Shown: positions 7,774 through 16,192 of the stretch, piece by piece
How positions within the stretch are numbered: position 1 is the stretch's first letter
How the letters are laid out: each line of letters opens with the position of its first letter
Assembly (NCBI GenBank): GCA_032059445.1
Contig: DAMCAP010000005.1
Span: 62,001 to 126,000, forward strand
Length of the DNA: 64,000 bases
Direction: 5' to 3'
Source of the DNA: DAMCAP01 sp032059445
GTDB lineage: Bacteria > Bacillota > Clostridia > Oscillospirales > Ruminococcaceae
Notes under the pieces: model-generated
The model's database searches: none
Told to the model about the DNA's origin: nothing
Seen by the model: the letters and a program-made list of their open reading frames with translations, nothing else
Program-made: the position numbers and the translations under genes

Positions 7774-8839
7774 TTTAACCACATCTGCTCCAACAGATAT
7801 GAATCAGTCGCTCCATTCCAATATTAATATTATACCCAATTCTCAGCAGATAATCAATAAGAATGTTTTAGAAACGCTCTCGCTCAATGAGATTTATGAC
7901 ACGGTGTTTCAGCCAAAGACACAAATTATCGAGGGTATGCTCCAAACTGGAGCATACCTGTTCGTTGGAGCACCTAAGATTGGCAAGAGCTTTTTAATGG
8001 CACAGATTGGCTACTTTGTCAGCAAGGGGTTATCCCTTTGGAATTTCAAAACCTATCAAGGAACGGTACTGTATCTTGCTTTGGAGGATGACTACTCACG
8101 AATACAGCAGCGACTATATACCATGTTTGGTGAGGAAGATAACGACAATCTATATTTTGCCACAAGGTCGCAAAACCTAAGTGAGGGGTTGGGTCAGCAA
8201 TTGGAAAATTTTCTTTCGGAGCATCCCCATACCAAGCTGATTATCATTGATACCTTGCATAAGATACGAGAAAAAGGCAGTGACAAATACAGCTATGCCA
8301 ATGACAACGATGTTGCATCAGCAGTTAAGGAGTTTGCAGAGCAGCACAACATCTGTATTTTGGTGGTGCATCATACGAGAAAAGGCAAATCCGATGACCC
8401 CTTCGAGGATATCTCCGGCACCAATGGCTTGCTGGGGGCGGTAGACGGTGCGTTTATGATGTACAAAAAGCAAAGAAATGAAAGCACCGCCATCATCGAT
8501 CTTGAGGGCAGAGATGTGAAGAATCAGCGGTTTAACGTTTCCTTTGACACTGAAAAGTGTTTGTGGAGCTTAGATAGCGTAGAGCAAAACCTAAAACCTC
8601 CAATGGAAAACCCTCTGCTACAAAAGCTTTCTTCTTTTCTGACGGTGGAACAGCCGCTATGGCAGGGGACGGCAAGCGAGCTGATAGATACACTGGAGCT
8701 AATTGATATTACACCAAATGTTCTGACAAGGCGGCTGAATGTTTCTGTGGATGAACTGAAAAACCGTTATGGCATAAGCCTAAAAGGTAAGCGGACACAT
8801 ACGGATCGGCTGATTATTATGGAAAAAACAAACAATTAA
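7745..8839 (+). CDS. RepA-like AAA (RecA-fold) ATPase
   Basis: A 364-residue protein with a RecA-type core of the AAA_25/RepA helicase group. Walker A is GAPKIGKS near residue 80. The segment TVLYLALEDDYSRIQQRL is the conserved acidic strand, and Walker B is LIIIDTLHK. ILVVHHTRKG is a sensor-like strand, and GTNGLLGAVDGAFM is the usual following motif. A short C-terminal extension may be a DNA-binding domain. A GGGGGAAG ribosome site lies inside the preceding gene. Relatives are found in plasmids and integrative elements, where they support replication. That role here is inferred. Confidence 0.8.
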   Translation: MNLYKKKTTDLTTSAPTDMNQSLHSNINIIPNSQQIINKNVLETLSLNEIYDTVFQPKTQIIEGMLQTGAYLFVGAPKIGKSFLMAQIGYFVSKGLSLWNFKTYQGTVLYLALEDDYSRIQQRLYTMFGEEDNDNLYFATRSQNLSEGLGQQLENFLSEHPHTKLIIIDTLHKIREKGSDKYSYANDNDVASAVKEFAEQHNICILVVHHTRKGKSDDPFEDISGTNGLLGAVDGAFMMYKKQRNESTAIIDLEGRDVKNQRFNVSFDTEKCLWSLDSVEQNLKPPMENPLLQKLSSFLTVEQPLWQGTASELIDTLELIDITPNVLTRRLNVSVDELKNRYGISLKGKRTHTDRLIIMEKTNN

Positions 8840-8862
8840 GCTATCAAAAAGCGGAGATAAGT

Positions 8863-8888
8863 AAGGGGGGACAGATTATCCCCCCCTT
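8863..8888 (+). terminator. probable terminator after the integrase operon
   Basis: AAGGGGGG (8863-8870) pairs with CCCCCCTT (8881-8888) around a 10-nt loop. The following T-tract is weak (CTTG), so termination may be partial. Confidence 0.5.
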
Positions 8889-9031
8889 CTTGCGTCGATA
8901 TGACGGTATTTTTATGGTGCGTTGTGGTGTGAAAACATCGTCGCATCGTCGCAACAATTGCATTGCATCTTGCTTTTATTCGCCCCGTGGAATATAATAT
9001 AAGAAAACCATGTTAAAACGAGGTGAATATT

Positions 9032-9235
9032 TTGGGGTATATTACTGCAAGTCAAGCAGCTGAAAGATGGCGAATTTCTCAAAGGCGTGTGCAGGTACTT
9101 TGCGCCCAAGGTAGAGTTCCCGGTGTTTTTAAATTGGGTGAGAACTGGGCTATTCCTGAAAACATAGATAAGCCTGAGGATACGAGAAAGAAAAGGACGA
9201 ATGACGAGAATGAGAAGAAAGCCAATATTGATTGA
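9032..9235 (+). CDS. small HTH protein upstream of the R-M genes
   Basis: A 67-residue protein that probably starts at TTG 9032, preceded by GAGGTG at 9020-9025. The ITASQAAERWRISQRRVQVL segment, followed by CAQGRVPGVFKLGENWAIP, matches the MerR-like/excisionase-type HTH_17 fold. The tail is highly charged. It overlaps the first methyltransferase gene by 35 bp, so the two are translated from one transcript. Its position suggests a controller of the restriction-modification operon. It does not resemble the classical XRE-type C proteins. Confidence 0.65.
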   Translation: MGYITASQAAERWRISQRRVQVLCAQGRVPGVFKLGENWAIPENIDKPEDTRKKRTNDENEKKANID

Positions 9236-10313
9236 CCTATTTTGTGGCTGCGGTGGCTTTTCCAAGGGCTTTGAGAATGCAGGGTTTGACATAGCATTAG
9301 GCATTGACTCGTGGAAAGATGCTACGGTTACATATCAGCAGAACTTCCCTAAAGCTGTTGCTTTAAATCAAGATATTACGACTGTTACTGGCAAAGAATT
9401 ATTAAACCAGTTAAAAAATATATCGGCCGAAGATATAGATGTCATTATAGGAGGCCCTCCTTGTCAAGGTTTTTCTCTGTCTGGCAAGCGGATGTTAGAT
9501 GATCCGCGAAATAAACTTTACAAATCTTTTGTTGAAATCGTAGATGAAATTAAACCTAAAGTTTTTGTCATGGAAAATGTACCCGGGTTAATTAGACTTT
9601 TTGATGGAAAAGTGAAAGATGAAATCATTAAAGACTTTTCCGCATTAGGATATAATGTTGAAATGCAATTACTTTCTGCTGATAACTTTGGCGTACCACA
9701 GCAGCGGAAACGAGTATTTTTTGTGGGTCTTAATAAAGAAAAGATACACAACACAAAGGTTTTTACGTTTCCACTCCCCACTCATGGCATTGGCCAAACA
9801 TCACCTACCCCAATAACCTGTAAGCAGGCAATATCTGATCTGGATTTTGTTCCAGATGATATTGCGCTACCAGAGTGCATTGAGTATAAGATTCCCCCAC
9901 AGAGTGAATATCAGAAGTTAATGAGGAATGGAAGTACCGCTCTCTATAATCACTCCATTACCTTACATAAGGAACGAACCAAGGAAATAATAGCAATGGT
10001 CCCAGATGGTGGTAATTACAAGGACTTGCCACCAGAGTTATGGCAGACACGCAAGGTAAATATTGCATGGACACGTATGAATAGTCAAAAGCCCTGTTTT
10101 ACAATCGATACCGGGCATAATCACCACTTTCATTACAAGGAAAATAGGGTGCCGTCTGTTCGAGAGTCCGCCAGGATCCAATCATTTCCTGATACATTTA
10201 AGTTTATTGGAATTAAGACCAGCCAATTAAAACAAGTTGGAAATGCGGTTCCGCCTATACTTGCACAGGCAGTGGCAAGTAAAATAATATCTTTATTAGA
10301 ACAGGAGGATTGA
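9201..10313 (+). CDS. DNA (cytosine-5) methyltransferase A
   Basis: A 370-residue m5C methyltransferase that transfers a methyl group from SAM to cytosine C5. Motif I is DLFCGCGGFSKGF. Motif IV is GGPPCQGFS with the catalytic Cys88. Motif VI is MENV, motif VIII QQRKRVFFVG and motif X QVGNAVPP. The target-recognition region lies between motifs VIII and IX at about residues 190-300. ATG 9201 is used here; ATG 9210 is possible. The nuclease gene begins 3 bp after the stop, so it is part of one R-M operon. Confidence 0.95.
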   Translation: MTRMRRKPILIDLFCGCGGFSKGFENAGFDIALGIDSWKDATVTYQQNFPKAVALNQDITTVTGKELLNQLKNISAEDIDVIIGGPPCQGFSLSGKRMLDDPRNKLYKSFVEIVDEIKPKVFVMENVPGLIRLFDGKVKDEIIKDFSALGYNVEMQLLSADNFGVPQQRKRVFFVGLNKEKIHNTKVFTFPLPTHGIGQTSPTPITCKQAISDLDFVPDDIALPECIEYKIPPQSEYQKLMRNGSTALYNHSITLHKERTKEIIAMVPDGGNYKDLPPELWQTRKVNIAWTRMNSQKPCFTIDTGHNHHFHYKENRVPSVRESARIQSFPDTFKFIGIKTSQLKQVGNAVPPILAQAVASKIISLLEQED

Positions 10314-10316
10314 GAT

Positions 10317-11738
10317 ATGTATAATCACGAAAAGCAATACCGTTGCTCTATAATACGTGGTAAATCTCAAAAAGAAATAGACGATTTGCTACCCGCCTAC
10401 GCTAAAATCATTACTGATATATGCCCATGCAAAAAGGAAACCTTTGAGCATGACTTTAATTCTGCATTTGCAGCGTATATTCCGGCAGATTCAATTAAAA
10501 AAACTTTTGACAATCACAGAACTGAGATTGCCGGCAAACTCTTTGGCATGTACTATATTGCTCCCCATGATGATGACACCGAGGATGCCTATGTATATCC
10601 ATCAGAGCGGACCATGAAATTCATGGAAGACAACGACCAGCCTGCATTCTTCAAAGATATTTGTTTTAAAATGCAGTTCCCGAACGGCATGACAAAAGGT
10701 GAAACAGTCAAAGAGCGAGTTGGCTTAGGGATTTCAATTCGCCCTAACTCCTATGTATTAAAACTGTTATTGCTGGCTAAAAATGCAGCCATCACTCTGA
10801 ATAAGAGTGATCTGGGATATTATGCCTTAAACTCATTGGATGTTTTAACACGTCACGCTACTCCTTTTGAAGTGATAGACCAGATTGAGCGTGATAAAAA
10901 AGAGGGTATTGTACGCAAAGTACATACCGATGGAAAAGCTGCATCTTATAATGTTCAGCACATTAACGAACAGATTAACTATTTGGAATTAGCGAACCTT
11001 GTCATCACTGACAATGATGGAGAGGTAGCGCTCAACACCAACGATCTGGACACCATTAACCTTTTTGCAGAACTTTGGAACGAGAAGCCTCTGTTCGATT
11101 GTGCAGCATATGATTTATCTAGTTTGGTTGGCCGAAAGCAATTTCAATTAGATTGGGATTATTATTTTGCTCAGCTGAGCACTGCTGCTGATAAATTCGC
11201 AACAACATCTGCATCCCTTGGGATAGTGGAACATAAGACCATGGTAAAACCGACCACAGGAATAGGCAAAACGGAACTCGGAGACGAAGGTGAATTCTAT
11301 GTTCTGGACTATGAAAAAGAGCGGGTCAAAGCTTTTGATCCAAGACTTGTGGGAAAAGTTATTCATTTAGGTAAGACGAGAGGTCTTGGTTATGATATTC
11401 AGTCAGTTATTGCTGAAAATGGTGATATGGCTGAGTTTGTGAAATATATAGAAGTAAAGTCAACCAAACGTGTTACAGAGCCCGATTTGACTGACACAAT
11501 GTGGGTGGACACGCTTAACATCACACGAAACGAATGGGTTGCCGCTATGCAACATAAAGATTTTTATTCGATTTTTAGGGTTTATTTTGTGCGGGGAAAT
11601 ATCATTATGTATGTTATCAAGGACTTGTACCAAAAAGAAAAGGATGGTAAGGTCAAGGTTGTTCCTATGACTTATCGAGTCGATTTTGGTGGTACAGCAG
11701 TAGATGAAATAATTCCCCATAAGGTACAGGTGATTTAA
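10317..11738 (+). CDS. type II restriction endonuclease candidate, DUF3883-like nuclease C-terminus
   Basis: A 473-residue protein between two m5C methyltransferase genes, separated by 3 bp and 0 bp. The C-terminal third (about 325-450) reads GDEGEFYVLDYE, then GLGYDIQS with Asp360, then IEVKST with Glu379 and Lys381. This is a PD-(D/E)XK nuclease core in the arrangement of DUF3883 proteins. The N-terminal two thirds include a segment beginning SIRPNSYVLKLLLLA and may hold winged-helix DNA-reading domains. I recognise no named restriction enzyme. Gene order supports its being the cutting partner of the two methylases. Confidence 0.75.
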   Translation: MYNHEKQYRCSIIRGKSQKEIDDLLPAYAKIITDICPCKKETFEHDFNSAFAAYIPADSIKKTFDNHRTEIAGKLFGMYYIAPHDDDTEDAYVYPSERTMKFMEDNDQPAFFKDICFKMQFPNGMTKGETVKERVGLGISIRPNSYVLKLLLLAKNAAITLNKSDLGYYALNSLDVLTRHATPFEVIDQIERDKKEGIVRKVHTDGKAASYNVQHINEQINYLELANLVITDNDGEVALNTNDLDTINLFAELWNEKPLFDCAAYDLSSLVGRKQFQLDWDYYFAQLSTAADKFATTSASLGIVEHKTMVKPTTGIGKTELGDEGEFYVLDYEKERVKAFDPRLVGKVIHLGKTRGLGYDIQSVIAENGDMAEFVKYIEVKSTKRVTEPDLTDTMWVDTLNITRNEWVAAMQHKDFYSIFRVYFVRGNIIMYVIKDLYQKEKDGKVKVVPMTYRVDFGGTAVDEIIPHKVQVI

Positions 11739-12704
11739 ATGTATAAAGTAGTTTCCCTATTTTCAGGATGCGGTGGGGCAGATTTAGGTTTGGTAGGTGG
11801 GTTTGCCTTTAACAATAACAAATACAAAAGCCTACCATTTAAATTAGTTTATGCATCTGACATTGATCAAAAGGCTTTAAATACGCATAAATTAAATTTT
11901 TCAAGCGAGCAAACTGTGTGTGCGGATATTTGTAGCATTCCCTCTGAAGCTATACCCGAGCACGATGTGCTGGTTGGAGGATTTCCATGCCAATCCTTTA
12001 GCACTGTAAATCCTAATAAAGACCCTTTTGATGATCGCGCTAACTTGTATAAGCAGATGGTGAGAATTGCTGCTGATAAAAAACCAAAGGTTGTAATTGC
12101 CGAGAATGTTAAAGGATTTATGACTTTACATAAAGGGCGAATTTATAAGCGTGTTATAAAGGCATTCGAAGATGTGGGATATGTGATGCACACCCAATTA
12201 ATGAATGCCGCCGATTATGGTGTTCCCCAAAAAAGAGAGCGAGTTATTCTTGTAGGGATTAGAAAAGATTTAAATTTGCTTTTTGAATACCCAGCAAAAA
12301 CTCACGAGAACAATTGGATTCCACTGTCCGTTGCGGTTCCCGAGCTTGCAATCAATGAAAAAAAATACTATTTTTCCGAACGAGCAGTGCAGGGTATGAA
12401 GAATGCAAAAAACAACATGAAACGTGGACTATATCAGGATTTAAATGAGCCCTGCCTAACGATTACAAGTCATTTGGCAAAGGTTAGCTTAAACTCTCGA
12501 GACCCTGTACTTCTGGTGGATCCCGATAACGAATTATATCGGCGTTTTACTCCACGAGAAGCTGCAAGAATACAATCGTTCCCAGATAGTTTTGAATTTG
12601 CCGGCTCTGAAGCTGATGCCTATCGTCAAATTGGAAATGCAATACCTCCAGTAATGTTTTGGCATATCAGTAATGCTGTTGCAGAAATATTAAAAAAGCT
12701 ATAA
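11739..12704 (+). CDS. DNA (cytosine-5) methyltransferase B
   Basis: A 321-residue m5C methyltransferase, clearly divergent from methyltransferase A. Motif I is SLFSGCGGADLGL. Motif IV is GGFPCQSFS with catalytic Cys84. Motif VI is AENV, motif VIII QKRERVILVG and motif X QIGNAIPP. It starts directly after the nuclease stop codon. Two separate m5C enzymes for one nuclease are typical of systems with an asymmetric recognition site, where each strand needs its own methylase. Confidence 0.95.
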   Translation: MYKVVSLFSGCGGADLGLVGGFAFNNNKYKSLPFKLVYASDIDQKALNTHKLNFSSEQTVCADICSIPSEAIPEHDVLVGGFPCQSFSTVNPNKDPFDDRANLYKQMVRIAADKKPKVVIAENVKGFMTLHKGRIYKRVIKAFEDVGYVMHTQLMNAADYGVPQKRERVILVGIRKDLNLLFEYPAKTHENNWIPLSVAVPELAINEKKYYFSERAVQGMKNAKNNMKRGLYQDLNEPCLTITSHLAKVSLNSRDPVLLVDPDNELYRRFTPREAARIQSFPDSFEFAGSEADAYRQIGNAIPPVMFWHISNAVAEILKKL

Positions 12705-12776
12705 TATTTGGTAGTCTTGATAAATAGGTATTTTCCTCCTCTTATGGTATTGTGTGTGCTTGAGGAGGTGAGGTAA

Positions 12777-13079
12777 ATGCAGAAAGAAAAAATACTTAGT
12801 GAGCTGTACCGCGGCAATTTAAATCCTGTGGCTAAAAAGGTTGTTCCGGGCAGTGAGTATCAAAAATGTCAACATGAGGCTGCAAATCTTGAAGAAGAAA
12901 TCTTAGCTGTTCTGGATGAGCAAGGCAAGGAAAAGTTTCAAGCCTTTTTAGCTTCACAGGGGAGCCTGAACTACATCAGTGGTGAGGAACGTTTTACAGA
13001 CGGCTTTCGTATGGGAGCAAAAATGATGCTCGAAATATTTGAAAAAAATGACGGACAGTTCAAACCGAATACCGGTTAG
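12777..13079 (+). CDS. DUF6809-like small protein
   Basis: A 100-residue protein starting MQKEKILSELYRGNLNP, with a strong GAGGAGGTGAGG ribosome site. The N-terminal ILSELYRGNLNPVAKKVVPGS pattern and the C-terminal FTDGFRMGAKMMLEIFE helix match small proteins often found in clostridial mobile elements and annotated DUF6809. I know of no function. It lies after the R-M operon and is the last gene of the element. Confidence 0.7.
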   Translation: MQKEKILSELYRGNLNPVAKKVVPGSEYQKCQHEAANLEEEILAVLDEQGKEKFQAFLASQGSLNYISGEERFTDGFRMGAKMMLEIFEKNDGQFKPNTG

Positions 13080-13921
13080 CTGTTTGTCATTTTTTAATCT
13101 CAGAACTTAATCCGCTGGCTCAAAGTACTGACTTATCCTTGTGATAGGTCTGTGCTTTTTCAATATATTCCCGCAACACAGTCGACAGGAATATTCGAGT
13201 CGACTAACGCCCCATCCCAACGAAAACAAACGGCTACAAAACAGCATAATTCGTTAAAGATAAATTGCTCTTGCCACTACGGCAAGCGGTAGGCACACGT
13301 TGCCCGCTGTGTGCCCCTGTGTGCGATTTTCAGCGAGAGGTAGGGTAGTAATGCCACTGGGCAGAGTTGAGGGCGAATTTGGGCAAGATTGGGGAGCGAC
13401 TAAAAGACTAAAATTTGGGGGAACCCATGGAAAAAGTTTTCTGCAGTATTACCCAAAAACTACTCTGAACCCCTGGGTCGAAAATAGAGCAGGAGAAAGC
13501 AAGGTGCTCCTAAAGGTGCACCTTGCGGTCACAGCGGTCGGCAGTGCCGACCGCTAAAGCCCCACCGTTAGCGAGTTTGTGCCGATATTGCACCATCCAC
13601 AATAGGTGGTCAGTTAGGGTGCTGTAAATCGCATTTTGTGCTGTGATAGGTGCTGTAAAAATGATAGAATGGCTTGGTTGCAGGGTTTGTGGCTGTTTTT
13701 TAGGTGCACCCCAAGGTGCTGGGGGCTTATTTGAGCAGAATTTCAGCCAAATTATTTTACTGAATATTTGCCACCTTTATCAGACTATTCACAGCTATTC
13801 GCTGATAACATTTTGATAACAAAAACCGTAATAGCCAAAAGCAGCTGGGCGAATATAGAGAAAAAACAGGCTAAAAACACACATTTTACTAAACAAATAA
13901 GTTTAATTTACTAATAAGTTA
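13080..13921. other. gene-free right end of the element, possible oriT/replication region
   Basis: About 840 bp without a convincing gene. It contains a perfect 10-bp hairpin AGCGGTCGGC/GCCGACCGCT (13533-13555), an inverted repeat AAGGTGC/GCACCTT (13501-13524) just before it, and locally GC-rich sequence unlike the AT-rich flanks. A minus-strand stretch at about 13128-13205 could be a decayed coding fragment, but the evidence is thin. The end repeat at 13803 and an XRE-like site at 13891 lie closer to the att site. An origin or transfer site is a guess from the hairpins and the MobC- and RepA-like genes. Confidence 0.4.
13803..13821. repeat. right copy of end repeat (candidate integrase arm site)
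   Basis: Exact copy of the 19-bp TGATAACATTTTGATAACA found at 4984-5002, in the same orientation, about 100 bp inside the right attachment site. Confidence 0.55.
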
Positions 13922-13937
13922 ATCGAGTGGGAATAAT
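13922..13937. repeat. right attachment site (attR)
   Basis: ATCGAGTGGGAATAAT matches 14 of 16 bases of the guaA 3' end at 4900-4915. Immediately beyond it lies a strong terminator that would have followed guaA before integration. Confidence 0.8.
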
Positions 13938-13944
13938 GAATGTT

Positions 13945-13988
13945 GCTCCGAGAATCCTGTAAATCACAGGGCTCTCGGAGCTTTTTTC
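13945..13988 (+). terminator. displaced original guaA terminator
   Basis: GCTCCGAGA (13945-13953) pairs with TCTCGGAGC (13973-13981) and inner CCTGT pairs with ACAGG, followed by TTTTTT. No gene ends just upstream in the present arrangement, so it is best read as the chromosomal guaA terminator cut off by the element. Confidence 0.75.
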
Positions 13989-14239
13989 ATGGGAAGCGTA
14001 CTAAGAACATACTATATTTAACTTGTGATATTTTGTGTGGTTGAGGTATATTTTAACAATTAAATGTGTTAGACTAAATTTATAAAACTTTAGTGCTGGT
14101 GATTTGTAAAGCGTATGATAACAATTTTGTTAGGAAATTGTTTTTGAGAATCACTTAGTGTCTGTAGACTTTGAGCAAATCTTTAATTAAGTTTCTTATT
14201 ATGTTTACGTCTAATCATTATTATTTTGGGGGTTAGAGT

Positions 14240-14851
14240 ATGAAAACAGTGATTACAATTCAACACACTCAGTCTATTCATCATACAAATGGTATGATTG
14301 GCTCGTGGACAGATTGGGATATTACCGAACACGGCATTCAACAGGCAGAAAATATAGGCAAAAACCTGGTTAAAGAACTCTATGACAAGGCGGTCAGAAT
14401 AATTTCCTCCGATTTATTACGTGCGAAACATACGGCAGAAATTGTCGCAAAATATTTCGAAGCAAAGTTAGAATTGGACGAGCGTATAAGAGAGCGCAAT
14501 CTTGGTGAAGCATGCGGGAAATCTGAGGAGTGGGCTCACGCAAATAGGATTATCTGGGAAAGAACTATTGATGACAAGTCATTTAAAAACTCCGAATCAG
14601 AGCGTGATGCGTGGATAAGGCTAGAGCCATTTTTTAAAGAAATTCTCGATAGCAAGGAGGAAGCGATCATTATTGTTTCTCATGGTGGTACACTGAGACA
14701 GTTCCATGAGATGTGGTTGGGCTTTGATGTAGAAAAGCAAAATAACTTCGATATACTGGGCATGTCGGGAGGTGTTTCACTATTGCAACAAAAAGATGAT
14801 GGCTTAAGACGCATCAGGAAACTCAGTGATATGTCATACTCAAAATTATGA
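14240..14851 (+). CDS. histidine phosphatase family protein with a variant first motif
   Basis: A 203-residue phosphoglycerate-mutase-like phosphatase. The usual RHG(E/Q)T motif reads QHTQS at residues 8-12, so the phosphate-accepting histidine (His9) remains but the preceding Arg is Gln. The second block SSDLLRAKHTAEI and the C-terminal VSHGGTLRQFHEM histidine are normal. The substrate is unknown. The gene sits in an AT-rich stretch with two other small enzyme genes, just outside the integrated element. The ribosome site is weak (GGGGGTT). Confidence 0.85.
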   Translation: MKTVITIQHTQSIHHTNGMIGSWTDWDITEHGIQQAENIGKNLVKELYDKAVRIISSDLLRAKHTAEIVAKYFEAKLELDERIRERNLGEACGKSEEWAHANRIIWERTIDDKSFKNSESERDAWIRLEPFFKEILDSKEEAIIIVSHGGTLRQFHEMWLGFDVEKQNNFDILGMSGGVSLLQQKDDGLRRIRKLSDMSYSKL

Positions 14852-14888
14852 GCATTCATGAATATTATATTTGATGGAGTGTTATGAA

Positions 14889-15431
14889 GTGGAAAAATAT
14901 ATAGCCCTATTACGTGGCATAAACATAAGTGGTAAAAACAAAGTATCTATGCCCTTATTAAAAGTAGCATTTGAAGATGTAGGATTTCTAGATGTTAGCA
15001 CCTATATCAACAGTGGAAATGTTCTTTTTTCAAGCGATATAAGTGATAAAAACGAACTAATCAATCGGTGTCAGTCTCTCATAGCAGAGAGATTTAAGTT
15101 AAATATTCCTGTAGCAATCATAACTTCAAAGGAATTGTCAGAAGCCTTAGACAATGCGTCCGAATGGTGGGATATCGAAAAAGAAAGGATACATCAAGCA
15201 ATATTTCTTGTATCGCCTACTACTGTAGAAGAAGTATATAAGGCAGTTGGAGATGCAAAACCAGAATATGAAAAGGTAGAATACTATGGTAATGTTATTT
15301 TTTGGTCTGCACCTAGGGCAGCCTTGTCCAAAACAAGATGGTATAAAATTGCAAGTTCTTCCGTGAACAGCAAAGTAACAATTAGGAATGCCAATACCGT
15401 AAAGAAGCTACTTTCGTTATCAAATGTATGA
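14889..15431 (+). CDS. DUF1697 family protein
   Basis: About 180 residues beginning (V)EKYIALLRGINISGKNKVSM, the hallmark of DUF1697, followed by YINSGNVLFSS and a C-terminal RNANTVKKLLSL. GTG 14889 is preferred because GGAGTG (14876-14881) lies 7 bp before it and the family usually starts right before KYIALLRGIN; ATG 14874 is an alternative. The function of the family is not established. It follows the histidine phosphatase gene by 37 bp, so it may be co-transcribed. Confidence 0.85.
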   Translation: MEKYIALLRGINISGKNKVSMPLLKVAFEDVGFLDVSTYINSGNVLFSSDISDKNELINRCQSLIAERFKLNIPVAIITSKELSEALDNASEWWDIEKERIHQAIFLVSPTTVEEVYKAVGDAKPEYEKVEYYGNVIFWSAPRAALSKTRWYKIASSSVNSKVTIRNANTVKKLLSLSNV

Positions 15432-15542
15432 GTTTTCGAACAACCGAGTAGTAGCTCAGCTTCTCATTATGTAATGTGGACATGTCTATTGCTCAGCTTT
15501 TTATTTTTAGATATTATTTTATTCTGTCGAGGAAATTTGAGT

Positions 15543-16022
15543 ATGTCAAAGCTCGAAATAACGAATATGGTCATGGTGCAAAATCGGGATACAGGTGAAG
15601 TTATAGTGCAGAATCGTATCAAAAAATGGTGTGGCATATCGTTTCCCGGAGGTCATGCGGAAAATGGTGAGACCATTTATGATAGTTCTATTCGTGAAAT
15701 AAAAGAAGAGACAGGTCTTGATATTTACAACTTGCAACCATGCGGATTTATGTATTGGTTCAATGATCAAACTGAGGATCGGTATTTTACATATTTTTAT
15801 AAAACTATCGACTATTCTGGTGAGCTACTAACTGAAACAGAGGAAGGTAAGGTGTTTTGGACAAGTATTGACAAACTCGAAGAAATGAGCCTTGCACCTA
15901 ATTTTAAAGCGTATTTGCCAATGTTCTTAACTAATCAATATGCCGAAGCTTATTGTGTTTGGAATAATGACATAAAACCGGATATGTCAAAAGAAAATCC
16001 ATGGGGAATAATTTATAGGTGA
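15543..16022 (+). CDS. NUDIX hydrolase
   Basis: A 159-residue NUDIX pyrophosphatase, probably acting on an oxidised or modified nucleotide (MutT/8-oxo-dGTPase group by overall look). The NUDIX box is complete: Gly, Glu and the REIKEETGL segment occupy the canonical spacing at about residues 37-60. The start at 15543 follows GAGGAAA; a longer frame from 15474 adds a hydrophobic leader with no ribosome site. Third gene of the AT-rich trio. Confidence 0.88.
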   Translation: MSKLEITNMVMVQNRDTGEVIVQNRIKKWCGISFPGGHAENGETIYDSSIREIKEETGLDIYNLQPCGFMYWFNDQTEDRYFTYFYKTIDYSGELLTETEEGKVFWTSIDKLEEMSLAPNFKAYLPMFLTNQYAEAYCVWNNDIKPDMSKENPWGIIYR

Positions 16023-16192
16023 GAGAAGTTCATATTTATAAGTTGACTATGCAGTTTTTTACTCTGGGCGGATAGCATAGCCACCTACTTAGCATACTTA
16101 TTTTACAATTTGGTAAGGTATATGATTCTTGTGCTTCCTACAAAGTTATTGTATAATTTGGATATAGTATAATTTTAGGACGGAGCAGTGCT

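Noticed and set aside
13122..13205. Minus-strand fragment that can be read as a protein C-terminus (LREYIEKAQTYHKDKSVL)
   Set aside because: It looks protein-like and may be a gene remnant, but it is short, has a stop just upstream, and I cannot name a parent gene.
13300..13557. 85-codon ORF near the right end of the element
   Set aside because: It lies across the hairpin region, lacks a ribosome site, and its composition is unlike a protein.
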